From Aradus depressus (taxonomy: Eukaryota > Arthropoda > Insecta > Hemiptera > Aradidae), in assembly GCA_963662175.1 (NCBI GenBank), contig OY759223.1, positions 3,319,549 to 3,383,548 on the forward strand: DNA of 64,000 nt. The letters are read 5' to 3'. The notes beneath the pieces are model-generated. The model did not search any database. It saw only the letters and a program-made list of their open reading frames with translations, and had not been told where the DNA came from. The position numbers were made by a program, and so were the translations under genes. Each line of letters begins with the position of its first letter. The first letter of the stretch is position 1. This document shows, piece after piece, positions 11,330 to 23,400 of this stretch.

Positions 11330-11622
11330 TAATAGATTAGTTGTGTTAAGCCTCCCCCTAATCCCCCCCCCCCCTTTGACTGATTTGGCTGAAAATCAAT
11401 AGGTGTCGTTCTAATGGGGTTTTAGATACATATTAAAATGTCATGTCGATACATTCATTCTATCGGGAGTTATCGTGTTGACTGACTGACACCGATGGAT
11501 AGGTATTATTTTTTCATTTTTGAAATCAGGGTATCGGAAAACAAGAAATATCAGTGAAAACAAGACAAAATTCTGACTCATTACATAACTTCCTCCATAC
11601 TTCGTACAGTTGGGGAAGTAAA
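11330..11622 (-). repeat. Element A fragment with poly-C tract
   Basis: GTGTTAAGCC, a 13-C run at 11363-11375, GCTGAAAATCAATAGGTGTC, CGATACATTCATTCTATCGG, CATAACTTCC and TTGGGGAAGTA at the right. Confidence 0.75.
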
Positions 11623-11699
11623 AGATGCTAAAAAATCGCTAGAAAATGTGGTACTTTTTTTTTTTTTTTTTTTTTTTCCAAAAAACAGATTTTTATGGA

Positions 11700-11930
11700 A
11701 TAATTTGCTGCCATGAAAGAGTAATGGTGGCTGAGTGAACTACTCATCGCTAGATGCCGGCTAGGAGAATTAGGGTCTCTTTGGCTGTGAAGGATGTTGT
11801 CTAGGAAGGCGGAACTTTGGTCTAAGGGAGTTTGAAGGGGTGTCGCCCGACTGGAAGAGTAACGTTCCACATTGGTGGACCCCAAGTGTTCTGGCTTTGT
11901 TCATCATTTAGTGATATCCAGGTGAGGAAA
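11700..11930 (-). pseudogene. Possible LINE fragment
   Basis: On the minus strand a short frame contains QRDPNSPSRHLAMSSS. Related blocks (TCTCTTTG/TCTCTGTG next to a CTAG-GAGAA or AGAAGCCAGG motif) recur near 9740 and 35310, so this is a dispersed repeat. Family not identified. Confidence 0.25.
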
Positions 11931-12040
11931 TATCGCTCTTTTAATGAAAACATGTTTATTGAATGAGAGGATATCCACTTTCGGTTGAAAATGAGTTCAA
12001 CGGTGTTTTAACAGCTGTGCAGCTCGACGCATATACTGGT

Positions 12041-12145
12041 AAATTGAACTTGAATGAAATAAAACTAGTTTATTTGTTGTATTGTCTAATTTCACATAAT
12101 ACATATGCCTCAGCCGAAAGCATAAGAGATAATCTCAGATATATA
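12041..12145 (-). repeat. Penelope-like terminal repeat, left inverted copy
   Basis: AACTTGAATGAAATAAAACT to GATAATCTCAGAT is the reverse complement of 12513-12645. It includes the GTCTAATTTCACATAATA tail motif. Confidence 0.55.
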
Positions 12146-12175
12146 TATATATATGGTGGGCTGGTGTCTTACACC

Positions 12176-12499
12176 TAGAGACCTAAGCATCCAGTGCTTT
12201 TATCCCTTTCCTGGAAGCGCTGGGCTTCCCCCTTATTATATTAACTATATGTTTATATTTATACTGTACTTATACTACCTGAACCAAGCCCTTCATGGAG
12301 TGCTCAGTCTCCCAGTTTCCTTAGTGAACCTAAGAATGCTCTCATAGTCCAATCTTCTAAAGTCTTCCTCTGCGATTACATCACCACCAAAGATGTGGAA
12401 TCTCGTTCGCGCATATCCCGAGCAGATGCCCAGGAAGTGTGCCGCCGTTTCGTCTTCTTCCCCACATCTATCGCAGGTAGGACTGTCCTTGACTCCCAC
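12176..12499 (-). pseudogene. Jockey/I-type LINE C-terminal fragment
   Basis: The minus frame 12293-12499 reads GVKDSPTCDRCGEEDETAAH followed by FLGICSGYARTRF and a tail ESILRFTKETGRL. This matches the CxxC..H..C segment after RNase H in Jockey/I-type LINEs as I know them. Upstream parts are missing; it lies between two inverted Penelope-like ends. Confidence 0.6.
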
Positions 12500-12512
12500 A
12501 GTGTGTAGGTGT

Positions 12513-12650
12513 CTAAAATCTCAGAGATAACTCTTATGCTTTCGGCTGAGGATGGTAGAATACCGAAAGTACTCCCATGTATATATATTATGTGAAATTA
12601 GACAATACAACAAATAAACTAGTTTTATTTCATTCAAGTTCATTTGAATT
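12513..12650 (+). ncRNA. Penelope-like terminal repeat with hammerhead-like core
   Basis: CTGAGGA (12546-12552), then GGTA-GAA-TACC as a perfect 4-bp stem II, then GAAAG (12565-12569) and GTACTCCCATG. The tail GTGAAATTAGACAATAC follows. Hammerhead ribozymes are known in Penelope-like elements; activity here is inferred only. Confidence 0.45.
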
Positions 12651-13213
12651 ATTTCACAATATCTCTGCAATAATGTCAGTTTTACTGGTAAATTGTTGAT
12701 GTATCAAAGTGGGTTCAAACATCGGATGTCGCGGTATAAAGTACCATATTTACAAACATGAACGCGTCAAACAGGCCTATATCCCACGAACCAATCGATC
12801 TCTCGAAATCCCGCGCCGATGGGTCATTCTGTCTGGTTTTATTGTGTGTAATGATTGTTTACCTTTAGCAACGGGTGTCTTTCGATATTCATTTTAGTCT
12901 TGCAAAGTGTTGGATTGTGGTAACATTTCTGTGATAGCATTACCCCATCGGAACTGAGAAAAGCTAGACAGGACGCCTGGAGATCGTAGTACTTAAATGG
13001 AAAAGGAACGTTGCAAAATCCGTTATCACATTACGTTAGTGAGCTTACATTGTTTCAGTTTTATCATTATGTGTCGTATTTAATGATTTATTGTTCCATA
13101 TTGTCGACGTTCAACAATATCGCCGACAATATTAGTATTTAATAAATATTATTGACATTTTATTGCAAACTATCTGGCTGTTTTGCTGTTGCAGATATGA
13201 TCCCCCAGGTCCA

Positions 13214-13462
13214 TCAGCATACCCTCGTTGCGACCACTTCAACAAATCTTACAAGTGCAGGAATGTTTATGTTTCTAAATGAAGTGAACCTGGAGCACAC
13301 CATCGCGATATGTTCCATCGTGTCAGGGACCCCAATTGCTACGAGAATTATTCTCAGCCTGCCACTTTGTCCAGGCCTCCTTGTTACACTATGCAGGTCC
13401 CTAAACCTGGGGGAAATTGCAGGCTGAGTATGACAATTCGCTGAAAGGTATCCAGCGTGCAA
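13214..13462 (-). pseudogene. Possible LINE C-terminal fragment
   Basis: A minus frame with GVPDTMEHIAMVCSRFTSFR resembles the EH..CPRF..R signature after LINE RNase H or RT. No other domain remains. Confidence 0.35.
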
Positions 13463-13559
13463 GATTTAAGTTGTATCTAACTTATAGACTATCTTGATGT
13501 ACACATTTTTATGACGTATCCTATTCATATTAGCATGTTATGGTTTAACGGAAATAAAT

Positions 13560-15663
13560 ATAATCATTACTATATAATATGATCACAATGAGGGACGTTG
13601 GGGAATTCCAACAGAAATTTTATTCGACGCGCGAAAAAAAACTTCCAGGATACGATTATTATCAAACACGTGAAGGCAACAGCTGCAAAAAGAGTTAGTA
13701 TGAACTTCTACATTCGAGTTTCCGGTACCAACAAATTTTGTCTACGTGAGTGACAGTAAACCTTCCTCAATGTCGTCCAAATATCACGCAAGAGAGTTCA
13801 GTCTTTGGCTAGAAAATTTCTGACTACTGGTAGATTGCCTATTGACAGAAGAGGTGGAGCGAGGCCAAATCCCGTCTACGAAAAGAGAAGAGCTGCTGTC
13901 AAAGCATTCATAGAAAACTTGAAATGCTGTGAAAGCCACTACTCTCGAGAGAAGTCCATTCATCGGCGTTATTTAACAGAAAATTTAAGTATTAACAATT
14001 TATATGGCATGTAAAACAACTCAGTACAATATTGGATTTGGCACATCCACCATGGATGCCTGCTTTAAATTAAAGTCAAGATCAAGAAAGAGACTCATCC
14101 TACTGGCAAAAAAAAGTTGATGACTGAGCTTTCATATCACAGAATGCGATACAAAGCGTTTTTCAGAAAACTTCAAGAAAAAAGGTAAGATCTCTTAACA
14201 CTGAGTTTTGACTGTCAAAAGAACTTGGTTCTGCCAAAGGTTGAAGATCGGTCTGCCTACTACAGTAGGCAAATTTACATACACAATTTGTCTATTGTAA
14301 AGGGGAGCTCAAAAGACTGCTTGACTCCGGAGAATGTGCAGTAGACTCTCCCTTATCCGGCGTAGCCGGGACCGACGTGCCTCCGGATAACAGAAATCAT
14401 CAATTAATGAGAAAAAATATATCAATTAAAGCATAAAAAAAAGTGTTTTTAGGTGAGCTGAATAAAACACGTATGTATTTTGTTGATAACATTTATTAAA
14501 TTGACAAATATGTACATACTGAACATTGATTTATTATATGTACGTACATATGTACATATATTTATCCAAGCATTAAAAAGATATTTTGAAATCTGCGTTT
14601 CATTAAGTGAAGTAATAAAATATTGTATTAGCGTTCCCTTCATTATAAATACAATGTGCATATGTATACCATACATGTATGTACAATATAAATACATAAA
14701 AGATTCGTGAGTTACGGAATTATGTGCTCGTTAATACACGTGGCTCATATAATTGATAATCTAATAATTGAATGTTAATTTTAGTTTAACAAATTTGATA
14801 TTATTTTGCGAGCGCCGGATAAGGGAGCGCGCTGGTTAACAGAACGCCGGATAAGAGAGAGTCTACTGTATATTGCTATTGTTGGATGGATCATGAATAC
14901 AAGAAGGGTGCCAATGAAATTGCGTCAGCAGTGTTTCATTTATTGTCACTCCTTGATTTGACATCCTACTCAACGATTAGATTGTGCGCTGATGGTTGAG
15001 GTGGTCAGAACCGTAATTCAATTATGATTGGGATGCTGAGTTACTTCTTGACACGAATCGCGCCTAGTAACATTCAGGAAATACAAATGATTTTCCCAAT
15101 CACTGGTCACTCGTTTTTGCCAGCAGACCGGTAGAGAAAAAACTGCGTAAGCTACCAGTAATAATACAACCAACAGAATATAAAACCCGTTTTTTCAGAG
15201 AACGCCACTGTTTTTAAAATGGGCACTCACTTGAAGGTTTACGACTGGAAAACTTTAGTGGGGACGTACTACAAAAAAACTATATCTTGGCACTTCAAAT
15301 TTAATGAGGCCAAACGTTTCATTCTCACCAAATCTAAACAACAAAATATCTTGGTTAGAGGCGAAACATCTTATAAGTGACTAAACCAATGGTAAATTGA
15401 TTGTTAAAAATGGTGTTACAATTAATCGCATTGCCAGATGAAATACCATTGGGGGTCACGTTGAAAGCAGCCAAGATTGATGATGTTAAAAACCTTTTGA
15501 AGAACTTTGGCGCAACCTGGGACACAATGGCAGAATGCTCTTTCTATAAAAATGTGGTCTTGGGAAACAGGGTCGAGATGTCAGCCGACGACACGGAAGA
15601 CCTCGGAGCAGAAGATGAGTTTTGTGAAGGGCATGCAGATGAGCGACTTGCTCAACGAATGTA
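13560..15663 (+). pseudogene. DDE-type DNA transposon relic, interrupted by a MITE
   Basis: Pieces in order on the plus strand: GGARPN..AVKAFIENL..ESHYSREKSIHRRYL (13805-14014); DCQKNLVLPKVEDRSAYYSR (14206-14265); then after a 530-bp insertion HEYKKGANEIASAVFHLLSL, a degenerate CADG*GGQNRN, PITGHSFLPADR (14892-15130); then KTISWHFKFNEAKRFILT and ALPDEIPLGVTLKAAKIDDV..LLKNFG to a stop at 15662. I know this motif order (SHYSR, GGQNRN, GHSFLPADR) from transposon-derived insect proteins but cannot name the superfamily. Several stops and frameshifts; inactive. Confidence 0.5.
14339..14868. mobile_element. pogo/Tigger-like MITE (530 bp)
   Basis: Terminal inverted repeats CAGTAGACTCTCCCTTATCC and its partner GGATAAGAGAGAGTCTACTG, with one mismatch over 23 bp including the adjacent GGC/GCC. 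CAG..CTG ends and a TA on the right side fit the pogo/Tigger group; the left flank is TG rather than TA. Interior non-coding, with many ATGTAC repeats. Nested in the transposon relic. Confidence 0.7.
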
Positions 15664-17138
15664 ATGTTTTCAGAACTTGTTTTACAAAATGTACTTTGTT
15701 GATTTTTTTAGAAAGAGTTGTAGTTCTATTTATGTGAATGAAAATAAAGGTTCATGGTATCTGAGTATGTCATTCTGTCAAAACAGCCTATATCCTCATG
15801 CTGGCGCAAAATTTCCTTCATCCATTTGGTTACAGCAAAACGTTCCATATCCAATTTTTGAAGCTACGTTACATCTCTTTTATACATTTAACGTTTGCTT
15901 TATTTGTTCATTTTGATATTATGAGTTGGTAAGAATAATTCAAAAGAGTTTTGTAGCTTTTACCACTTATAATTTATTTTCAACAATTTTTCGCAAATAC
16001 TGGAAAATTACTGGGAGTGGACATGGACCCTTTTGCTGTGACACGCCTCATATAGTGTATTCTTCTGAAATTTGATTTTCATAACATAATAATGTTATCA
16101 TTCTTTGAAAAATACAGTTATATAATTAAATAGTTTATATAAGGAGTAAGAAAAAAATCTTATTTATTTAACGTATATAACAACATTTTATTGTATATTT
16201 ACACTCAAATATCGTACAGTATTATTTAATTTAAATCTTAATAATTAATTACATAATACATTAAAATATAATATATTTACAGCATTTTTTTTTTCTTTTT
16301 ACAAAATATATAAATGTAATCTCCCAACCTGAGATCGTTACATTGACAGTTACTCAGTCTTATCCTAGAAAAAAATGGAACCCCTATGGTTTTTTACTTC
16401 TTAAATTTTTTTTTTATTTGATATAAAAAAATAATATAAACAATTATATTCATATAAAGTCTCGTCAATGTAATAAAAAGTTATTTTCCTTCTAGAAAGT
16501 TAATTTATTTCAAAGACAGACAGAAAATGGTACAAGTATTTTATGTGTAGTGTATAAGTTATAGTGTATATTTCCAAAAAAAAAGTCAAGATAAATAATA
16601 TGAAAATTTATAGAAATAGATGGTACATATATTGTGATAAATGTTATCCAGATTTCTATATACATACACAATAATACGTAGAGGCAAACTAGAATGATAA
16701 TTATTTCATCCTCAATATTTTTGATTCTACTAATATACATATGTATAAGAGTCAAAAAAAAAAATTAAATCTATTATCTCTTTAACCAGACTAGACTGGT
16801 TAGATTCATTTTAAATAAACATTTAAAAAATTGTTAAAATTAATTTTAATAAAATACATTTGTTTACAATAAGTTTTTTTTTTTTTTTTTTTTTTTTTGG
16901 CTAAAAACAAAACATTTGTCAAAATGTTTTTTGAGCGAATTATGTAAACCTTTGATTAGATTTTAATTTTTCAAGTTGCGAACACCAAAAATATGGAAAA
17001 TTAGCCTCAATCAAGAAAAACTGAACTATTTTGGCCGGCTTTATTTTGGTAATATAATTTATTTTGTCTTAAATAAAAAACTAGAATTTGACGGCACGAA
17101 GTATCTTTGAACAAAGTAAGCTCTACAAGAGGGAAATA
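15664..17138. other. AT-rich intergenic region
   Basis: No conserved frame. Several short A and T tracts, including 25 T at 16874-16898. Nothing else supported. Confidence 0.4.
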
Positions 17139-17144
17139 TTTATT
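17139..17144 (-). promoter_or_regulatory. Candidate polyadenylation signal of the corin-like gene
   Basis: AATAAA on the minus strand, about 180 bp past the stop codon at 17321. Confidence 0.35.
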
Positions 17145-17320
17145 TTGAGATCGTCAATAATTACAAACTGAATTGACAGTCGCTATTGAAACTTTCTTTG
17201 TATTATGTAAGTAAACCTCAGAGAATTTTTCCCGCTCATCAATATTCTCGGAAATTTTAAAGCCGTAGATACAGTTAGCAATGGACTATGGGCCACTCCT
17301 CCGACAGAGAGATGTGTCTT

Positions 17321-17497
17321 CTACACATTAGACATGGTGGTCCTCATCCAGTCCACGTTGGTCACTATCTGGTCGTAGAGCCTGGGACGCTGTCCCCCTC
17401 CTTTGGAGCAGGATATCCGCCAGTTGGACACTCCTGCCAGAACCCATCGCCGTTCAGAGTTCAGACAGACCATGGGACTGCCGGAAATCTCTTCTTC
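17321..17497 (-). CDS. Corin-like gene, exon 13 (protease domain end and stop)
   Basis: Acceptor GACAG, 58 codons and TAG at 17321-17323. Encodes EEEISGSPMVCLNSERRWVL, AGVSNW..SC and YDQIVTNVDWMR. The loop before the Ser is two residues longer than usual. Confidence 0.88.
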   Translation of the reverse strand, partial: EEEISGSPMVCLNSERRWVLAGVSNWRISCSKGGGQRPRLYDQIVTNVDWMRTTMSNV

Positions 17498-20400
17498 CTG
17501 TCAACACAACAGTCAATCATTTATCAAATAGATACAGAAAAACATAAGAATTATTTATTTTTTGAAATATTGTCTATTCCACTAAAGATATATATACATA
17601 TAACTACCGGTTTCGGCTTTATACCATCGTCAGGTCTAGTTATGAACTAAGTCAGTTTGCAGAGAGCGACCCTTCAAATACATCTCAGGTCAAAGGGTGC
17701 TATTAAAACTTGGGAGTCCCCCGGCTGTACCGTTAGCTAACTCATGAAATATTTCTTAACAAAACCTAGTTCTGAATTTACATAAAACAGTATCACTAAA
17801 CTAATACGGGGAAAATAACAAATAAATAAGAACAAATACAAGTAAATAATAAAAAATAGAAATAAAATTAATAATAATATTAAGATTTAGATAACTTGAA
17901 ACATATATGTGGAACCAAATATTAATAACAGATAATACAAACATATATGTGGAAACAGAACTGGATCAGGGTGTTAACAAAGGGGAATAGTTGAAATAAA
18001 TTTGGTAATTCATGCAAATGATCCTTTTGGTAGCTTTATTTATTTCTAATTGCTCTAAGCTATTAAGTAATAGCTGCTTTGAGCAATAGTGGAGATATTT
18101 GATGCCTGTAGATGGGTCGAAAGTGTGGCTATTGTCAATTATGTGGGTCGCGAATGTAGAACGGTTTCCTCGGTTCTTTATTTCGGCCGTGTGTTCTTTA
18201 ATTCTTTCCTTAAAACGACGTCCTGTCTGTCCAATGTATAATTGACTCGTCGCGCACTCTAGACTATAAACTCCGCTTCTATTTTCAATATCTGTTCTGT
18301 CCCTACCTCTCTCTAGGCACTGGCTTATGGGATTGATAGTTTTAAACCCGATATTGAAACCTTCTTTTTTCAACTCTTTACCTATTTTTTCAGAAATTTT
18401 TCCGTGGTAAGTTACAGGCATCAAATATCTCCACTATTGCTCAAAAAGCAGGCTACTTAATAGCTTAGAGCAATTAGAAATAAATAAAGCTACCAAAAGG
18501 AACATTTGCATGAATGACCAAATTTATTTCAACTATTCCCCTTTGTTAACACCCTGATCCAGTTCTGTTTCCACATATATGTTTGTATTATCTGTTATTA
18601 ATATTTGGTTCCACATATATGTTTCAAGTTATCTAAATCTTAGGTTAGGTTTTATGACTCATGCCCGGGCTTTAACTACGAGGTCATATCGCCTACTACC
18701 AGAGCGCTCTATCGTCACTCTGGTGGACATGAGCCCGACTCTACTGTGGGAGTCCTAAATTTTGCCTACCCTAAATTTTTATTCACATATTCATATTTAC
18801 ATAAAACTGTACCCTTCATATATGTTTCAAGTTATCTAAATCTTAATATTATTATTAATTTTATTTCTATTTTTATTATTTACTTGTATTTGTTCTTATT
18901 TATTTGTTGTTTTGCCACGATTAGTCTAGTGATATTGTTTTATGTTAATTTAGAACTAGGTTTTGTTGAGAAATATTTCATGAGTTAGCTAACGGTACAG
19001 CCGGGGGACTCCCAAGTTTTAATAGCACCCTTTGACCTGAGATGTATTTGAAGGGTCGCTCGTTTGTTTTATTTATTTATTACAAGTTTCCACAATATGT
19101 CCGCGTTCCTCAACTTAGAAGTTGATAAGAATTATTTATTAAACTTTTATATTACTTGGAATTATTTATTGTAGTTTTATATTGCTGATATACGTATATA
19201 ATTATGGTATACTCACGTCGCAGTTTTCCATGCTGTGAGAGGAGTCAGCACAGACACTGTTGACCGTTGTGATGCTTATGTTGGAACATTGCTCCATTTT
19301 GGACAATTTTATATCAACTCGTTGGAGCACCGTCCCTGAAAAAATTGAAGAAAAAATAAATAAATAAATAATTCAATTAATGGGGTTAGAATCAAAATGG
19401 TACAAGTGACATTTTTGAAAATTTTTCGTTAAGTGAATAATGGGGTACAAAAATGATAGTTCTGTTCAGGAAAAAAGTTGTACAAGTGAAATCCTAGCCA
19501 GTGCTGAGATCTAGTGGCAAATCACTTATTGCATTTTGGTGACATGAACAAGTAACTTAAACATATCAATAGTGACCTTAAAATTAAGATTTTTATTCAA
19601 TTTTATGGTTCGCTAACAGCAGCTTTCACCATTAAAGGAGAAGACAAAATATTTCCGGTTTCGATAAATCATAGATTTTTTAAATCAGTTGAGAACTTAG
19701 TTTCTTCAAAGTTTTAAAAATGTCACTTAGACCACTTTGATTCTAACCCCGTCAATTGTTAATACATCATTATCATTTTAGTAGGATTTATACATAAATC
19801 ATCTTACACACTCACAATTATTAATGACCGAATTCATTTTTGTGAAATGTGTCGATTTAGTGGAAAACTAATAAAATAAATAGAAACAAAGAACTTGTTT
19901 TACTTTTATATATTGTCTAATTTCACAAAACTATATAATATATAGTATATATGTATGTACTATATATTATATAGTGTACCGGTTACTGTGTGTACCGGTT
20001 TTGAACTTTGTGCTGATGTTTGCGTAGGCCGAAACTGGTACACTTTATACACATAGTTTCATAGAATTAGATATTAAGTTCATTGTTTTTATTTAATATA
20101 ATTTATATATATATACATATATATTTCCGTCAGGATGAACGATTTTGTTTTAAATACTCTCGGGGAGGCGGAAAATATTTCGCACATCCCCAACTCAACG
20201 CTTTCCACTTTAAAATTGTTTGCTTTGTATTTTTTAAGTTGTGTCATTCTTTAGAATTTTCGAGTTTTCGGATCTGCCTAAAAGCCAGGGGTTGGTTGGT
20301 TATTGTGACTCATACCCGGGCTTTAACTTCAAGGTCATATTGCCTATTACCACCCAAGTTTATTGACTTATGGTAGGGAGGGCACTCTTTAACGAGAACC

Positions 20401-23400
20401 TAACATTGAACATGCTCGGGACGATCCCTTAACGTCCCATCCAAAGGAAGACGAACTCAAGGTTTTTTTCACCTTCCAGATAATAAATCTAAGGACTCCG
20501 GCCGGGTTTTGAACCCGCGATCTTGAGTTCAGCAGGGTAGCACGCTAGCCTCTGAACTACCGGCGCCCTCCCCTCGGGGTGATTCCAGAACAATAACTTG
20601 CCCTTAATGTCTATCTAAGCTCGCTCTACTCACTCTGACTTCCCCAACCGAGAGCATTACAGTTGCTAAGAGTGGCGATGGAGGATCCTGCTTCGATTAG
20701 ACAGATGGGTCGGACAAAGTCTGACGGAATGAGGGCTCGCTCCAACTTAAGTAGGACCACAGTGCTGCCTTCTACGGGGGACTTGATCATCCCGACCACA
20801 TGACGTTCTTGTTGCCAAGGCGGCGTTGAGCCGAGTCGAGTGGAACCCACTCGAGAGACCCACTCCGACCGAGCCTGACTGCAAAAAGTAACAAAGGCCT
20901 ATTCAATCTTAGACATAAAATAAAATAAATATAATACAAAATTACCGAAAAACCCAAATATTCCATGTTCCGAAATCATTTTTCAAAATATTTTCTATTG
21001 TGAAACATTAATGACAGGTAGAAATTCCCAACGCGAAACATTTCTTTCGGAACTCTAATATAATTTGAGTGTAATTGAAGTATAAGATATCGTTGTTCAG
21101 CTATTTTTGTGAAATTTGCCAGAAAGCTTTTATGTGATACTGCGACGATATTGTTATGAGTACAAAATATGTGCTATATTGTATATATTTCCAAAACAGC
21201 AGATCCAAATGGCACCAACATCACTAGGGAGACTGGAGTCCTCACTGCGACGAACATTTTGCAAAAACAAGCATTTAAATCAGTGCATTTTTGAAGGTGC
21301 CTTGCGAAAACCATATTCCTTTACGTTTTGAAGGTAAGACAATGAAAATCTGACTTTATTTCGGACATAATTTTTCGATTAGTCTTAAATGTTGTTACAG
21401 GAATACGTAAGTGAAAAACGTTAACGATATAGGAATTATATTAATTTTATGTTTCGGTCTCCGCCCGGAAGTTGCACGATCCTAGAAAGGCCCTGCGAAT
21501 TTCGTGAATATACGTTTGGCTGTTTTCATGAGAAGCTCAAACGACAGAAATTGAACTGGAGGTCTGTAAAGCTTTATATATAAGATGAAACGGATTTCTG
21601 ATCAAATAAAAAAATCCTTCCGATAATGTACAGACAATATTCCAACTAGGTGTGCAATACATTCTGCTGTTTGCAAAAACTGAGCTCACCTTGTATGTTC
21701 TTTATGAATATATTAATACTTTAAATAGATTTCAATTGAATTCTGTGGATTTTTTCTAGCCTTTTTGTAGACAACAACAGCTGTGAATATTTTTATCGAA
21801 AAAAAGTCGAAGTTTGTACGTTAGAACACTGAAAAAAACGGCTCAAAAAAAGTGGTGTCCGATGGTAAACCGAAAAGGGCTTCGCCCGGATTTTTACAAT
21901 TGCAATAGAAAAATTATATTTTGCGCGAGAATTTTGTCTCGTCAATTGATTTCATTGGAGATTTCGTTTTTCGGTGATTATTCCTCCGTGGTATGTTCGA
22001 TTTCAGATTTTTTTAGTAGTAAACCATCGTCACCGTGTCCACTACCATCGTGGCAAATTTCAATGTGACCGGTAAAGGGGTTTAGGAGGAGTACGAGTAC
22101 AACGAAATACATGAGTCGCCTAAGAAAGAGCTTCGTAAACTCAGCTCAATAATATATATGTGTACTTAAAATAGAAAAATTATTATTATTATTTTAATCC
22201 AAAAATGAACATTGTAATATGAATTGAGTTCTTACCCTTGGAAACAGGAGGCAGTAGTGGCGACCCACTGCAGGCCGACCAGGGAGCCATCACAGACATG
22301 GCGGCCGTTCTGAAAGAGAGTGACATGCCAAGGCCAGTCTCCAGGTGTGGCCACTTTATGAAGTCCATCCACAGTCTGTCTCCCCCGGACCGTCTGCAGA
22401 CCGCACTCTAACCAGACATCAGACAATAGAACACAACAATATTCAGGCGTTTCAAAATAGCTTCGTTAGTTCTCAACATTTTATTTTATTGTGGCTTGTA
22501 TATTTTCGAAGAATATAATTTTTATTTTAATATGCGTTTGGTAAAGTGTAGAATTAGTTTCTCATTTCATTTCCATCTCCTCAGCTATTCATTTTCCATA
22601 ATTTGTGATTCTTGCTTATCCAAAAACCTTTGGGTGTAGAAATCCGCAATAAATATAGAATAGAATAGAATAATTTTATTTATGGGCGTCCAATGTCATA
22701 GATTTTTGACGCCGTGCACTTAATTAAATTAATTCAACGAGGTGGCTTGTCTTCATGGAGCTTAGGACAGCTTCCATAGATGAGTTGTCTTCATGGAGCT
22801 TAGGACGGCTTCCGAGCATCTCATGTAGGTCTCTTGTTCGCAAACCCATGGCCTTTAGTATATCCTCATATATATTTTATAAATAAAGCATTTTAAAATT
22901 TAAATTCATTTTTATGCTCGGGTTATAACTTACAAGGCCATATCACCTACTACCAGAACGCTCATTTGTCGCTTTGGTGGACATGAGCGCGAATCTAAAC
23001 TGGAGTCCTAAATGTTGCCTACTGTAGGCGACTTTAAAAAAAATATGTATACATTACACCGTTTAACCTATAGACGGAATGTTGTTGGTTTGAGTTTTTT
23101 ATTAATTTCTCCCGGATTCTTGAACAAAGGTTAGCCAAATCGGAAAGGAACTTTCACTTCCTTTCAAGAAAGTTTTATAATATGCTGCTGCCTCAGGGAA
23201 GTCAAAATCTATATAAGAAGCTGACATCTGCAGAAGTGTCGGAACAGTATTAGATGTACAGTTGTTTTACAACTACAGTGACTTTCCCATCTGATAAACG
23301 ATAACTTGTCCTAGTGGCGCATTCATAACTATAGAGAAAACCCTTGACAAAACTCCATCTTGGGGTTGTTCTCTCCGTTTTGGGTCTGTCAACTTCTATC

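Larger units (their letters stand above)
17510..19130. mobile_element. Penelope-like element in inverted arrangement
   Basis: Left arm 17666-18108 and right arm 18422-19065 are inverted copies, the right interrupted by a SINE. Outer ends hold the family motifs (TGTCTATTCCACTAAAGATA near 17571; TATTTATTACAAGTTTCC near 19075). It fills the intron between exons 12 and 13 of the corin-like gene. Inverted and partial-tandem copies are usual for this class. Confidence 0.75.

Noticed and set aside
10716..11402. Longest plus-strand open frame (228 codons)
   Set aside because: Composition is dominated by Phe, Tyr, Ile and Leu from T-rich sequence; no motif, no splice context, and its end runs into an element A copy.
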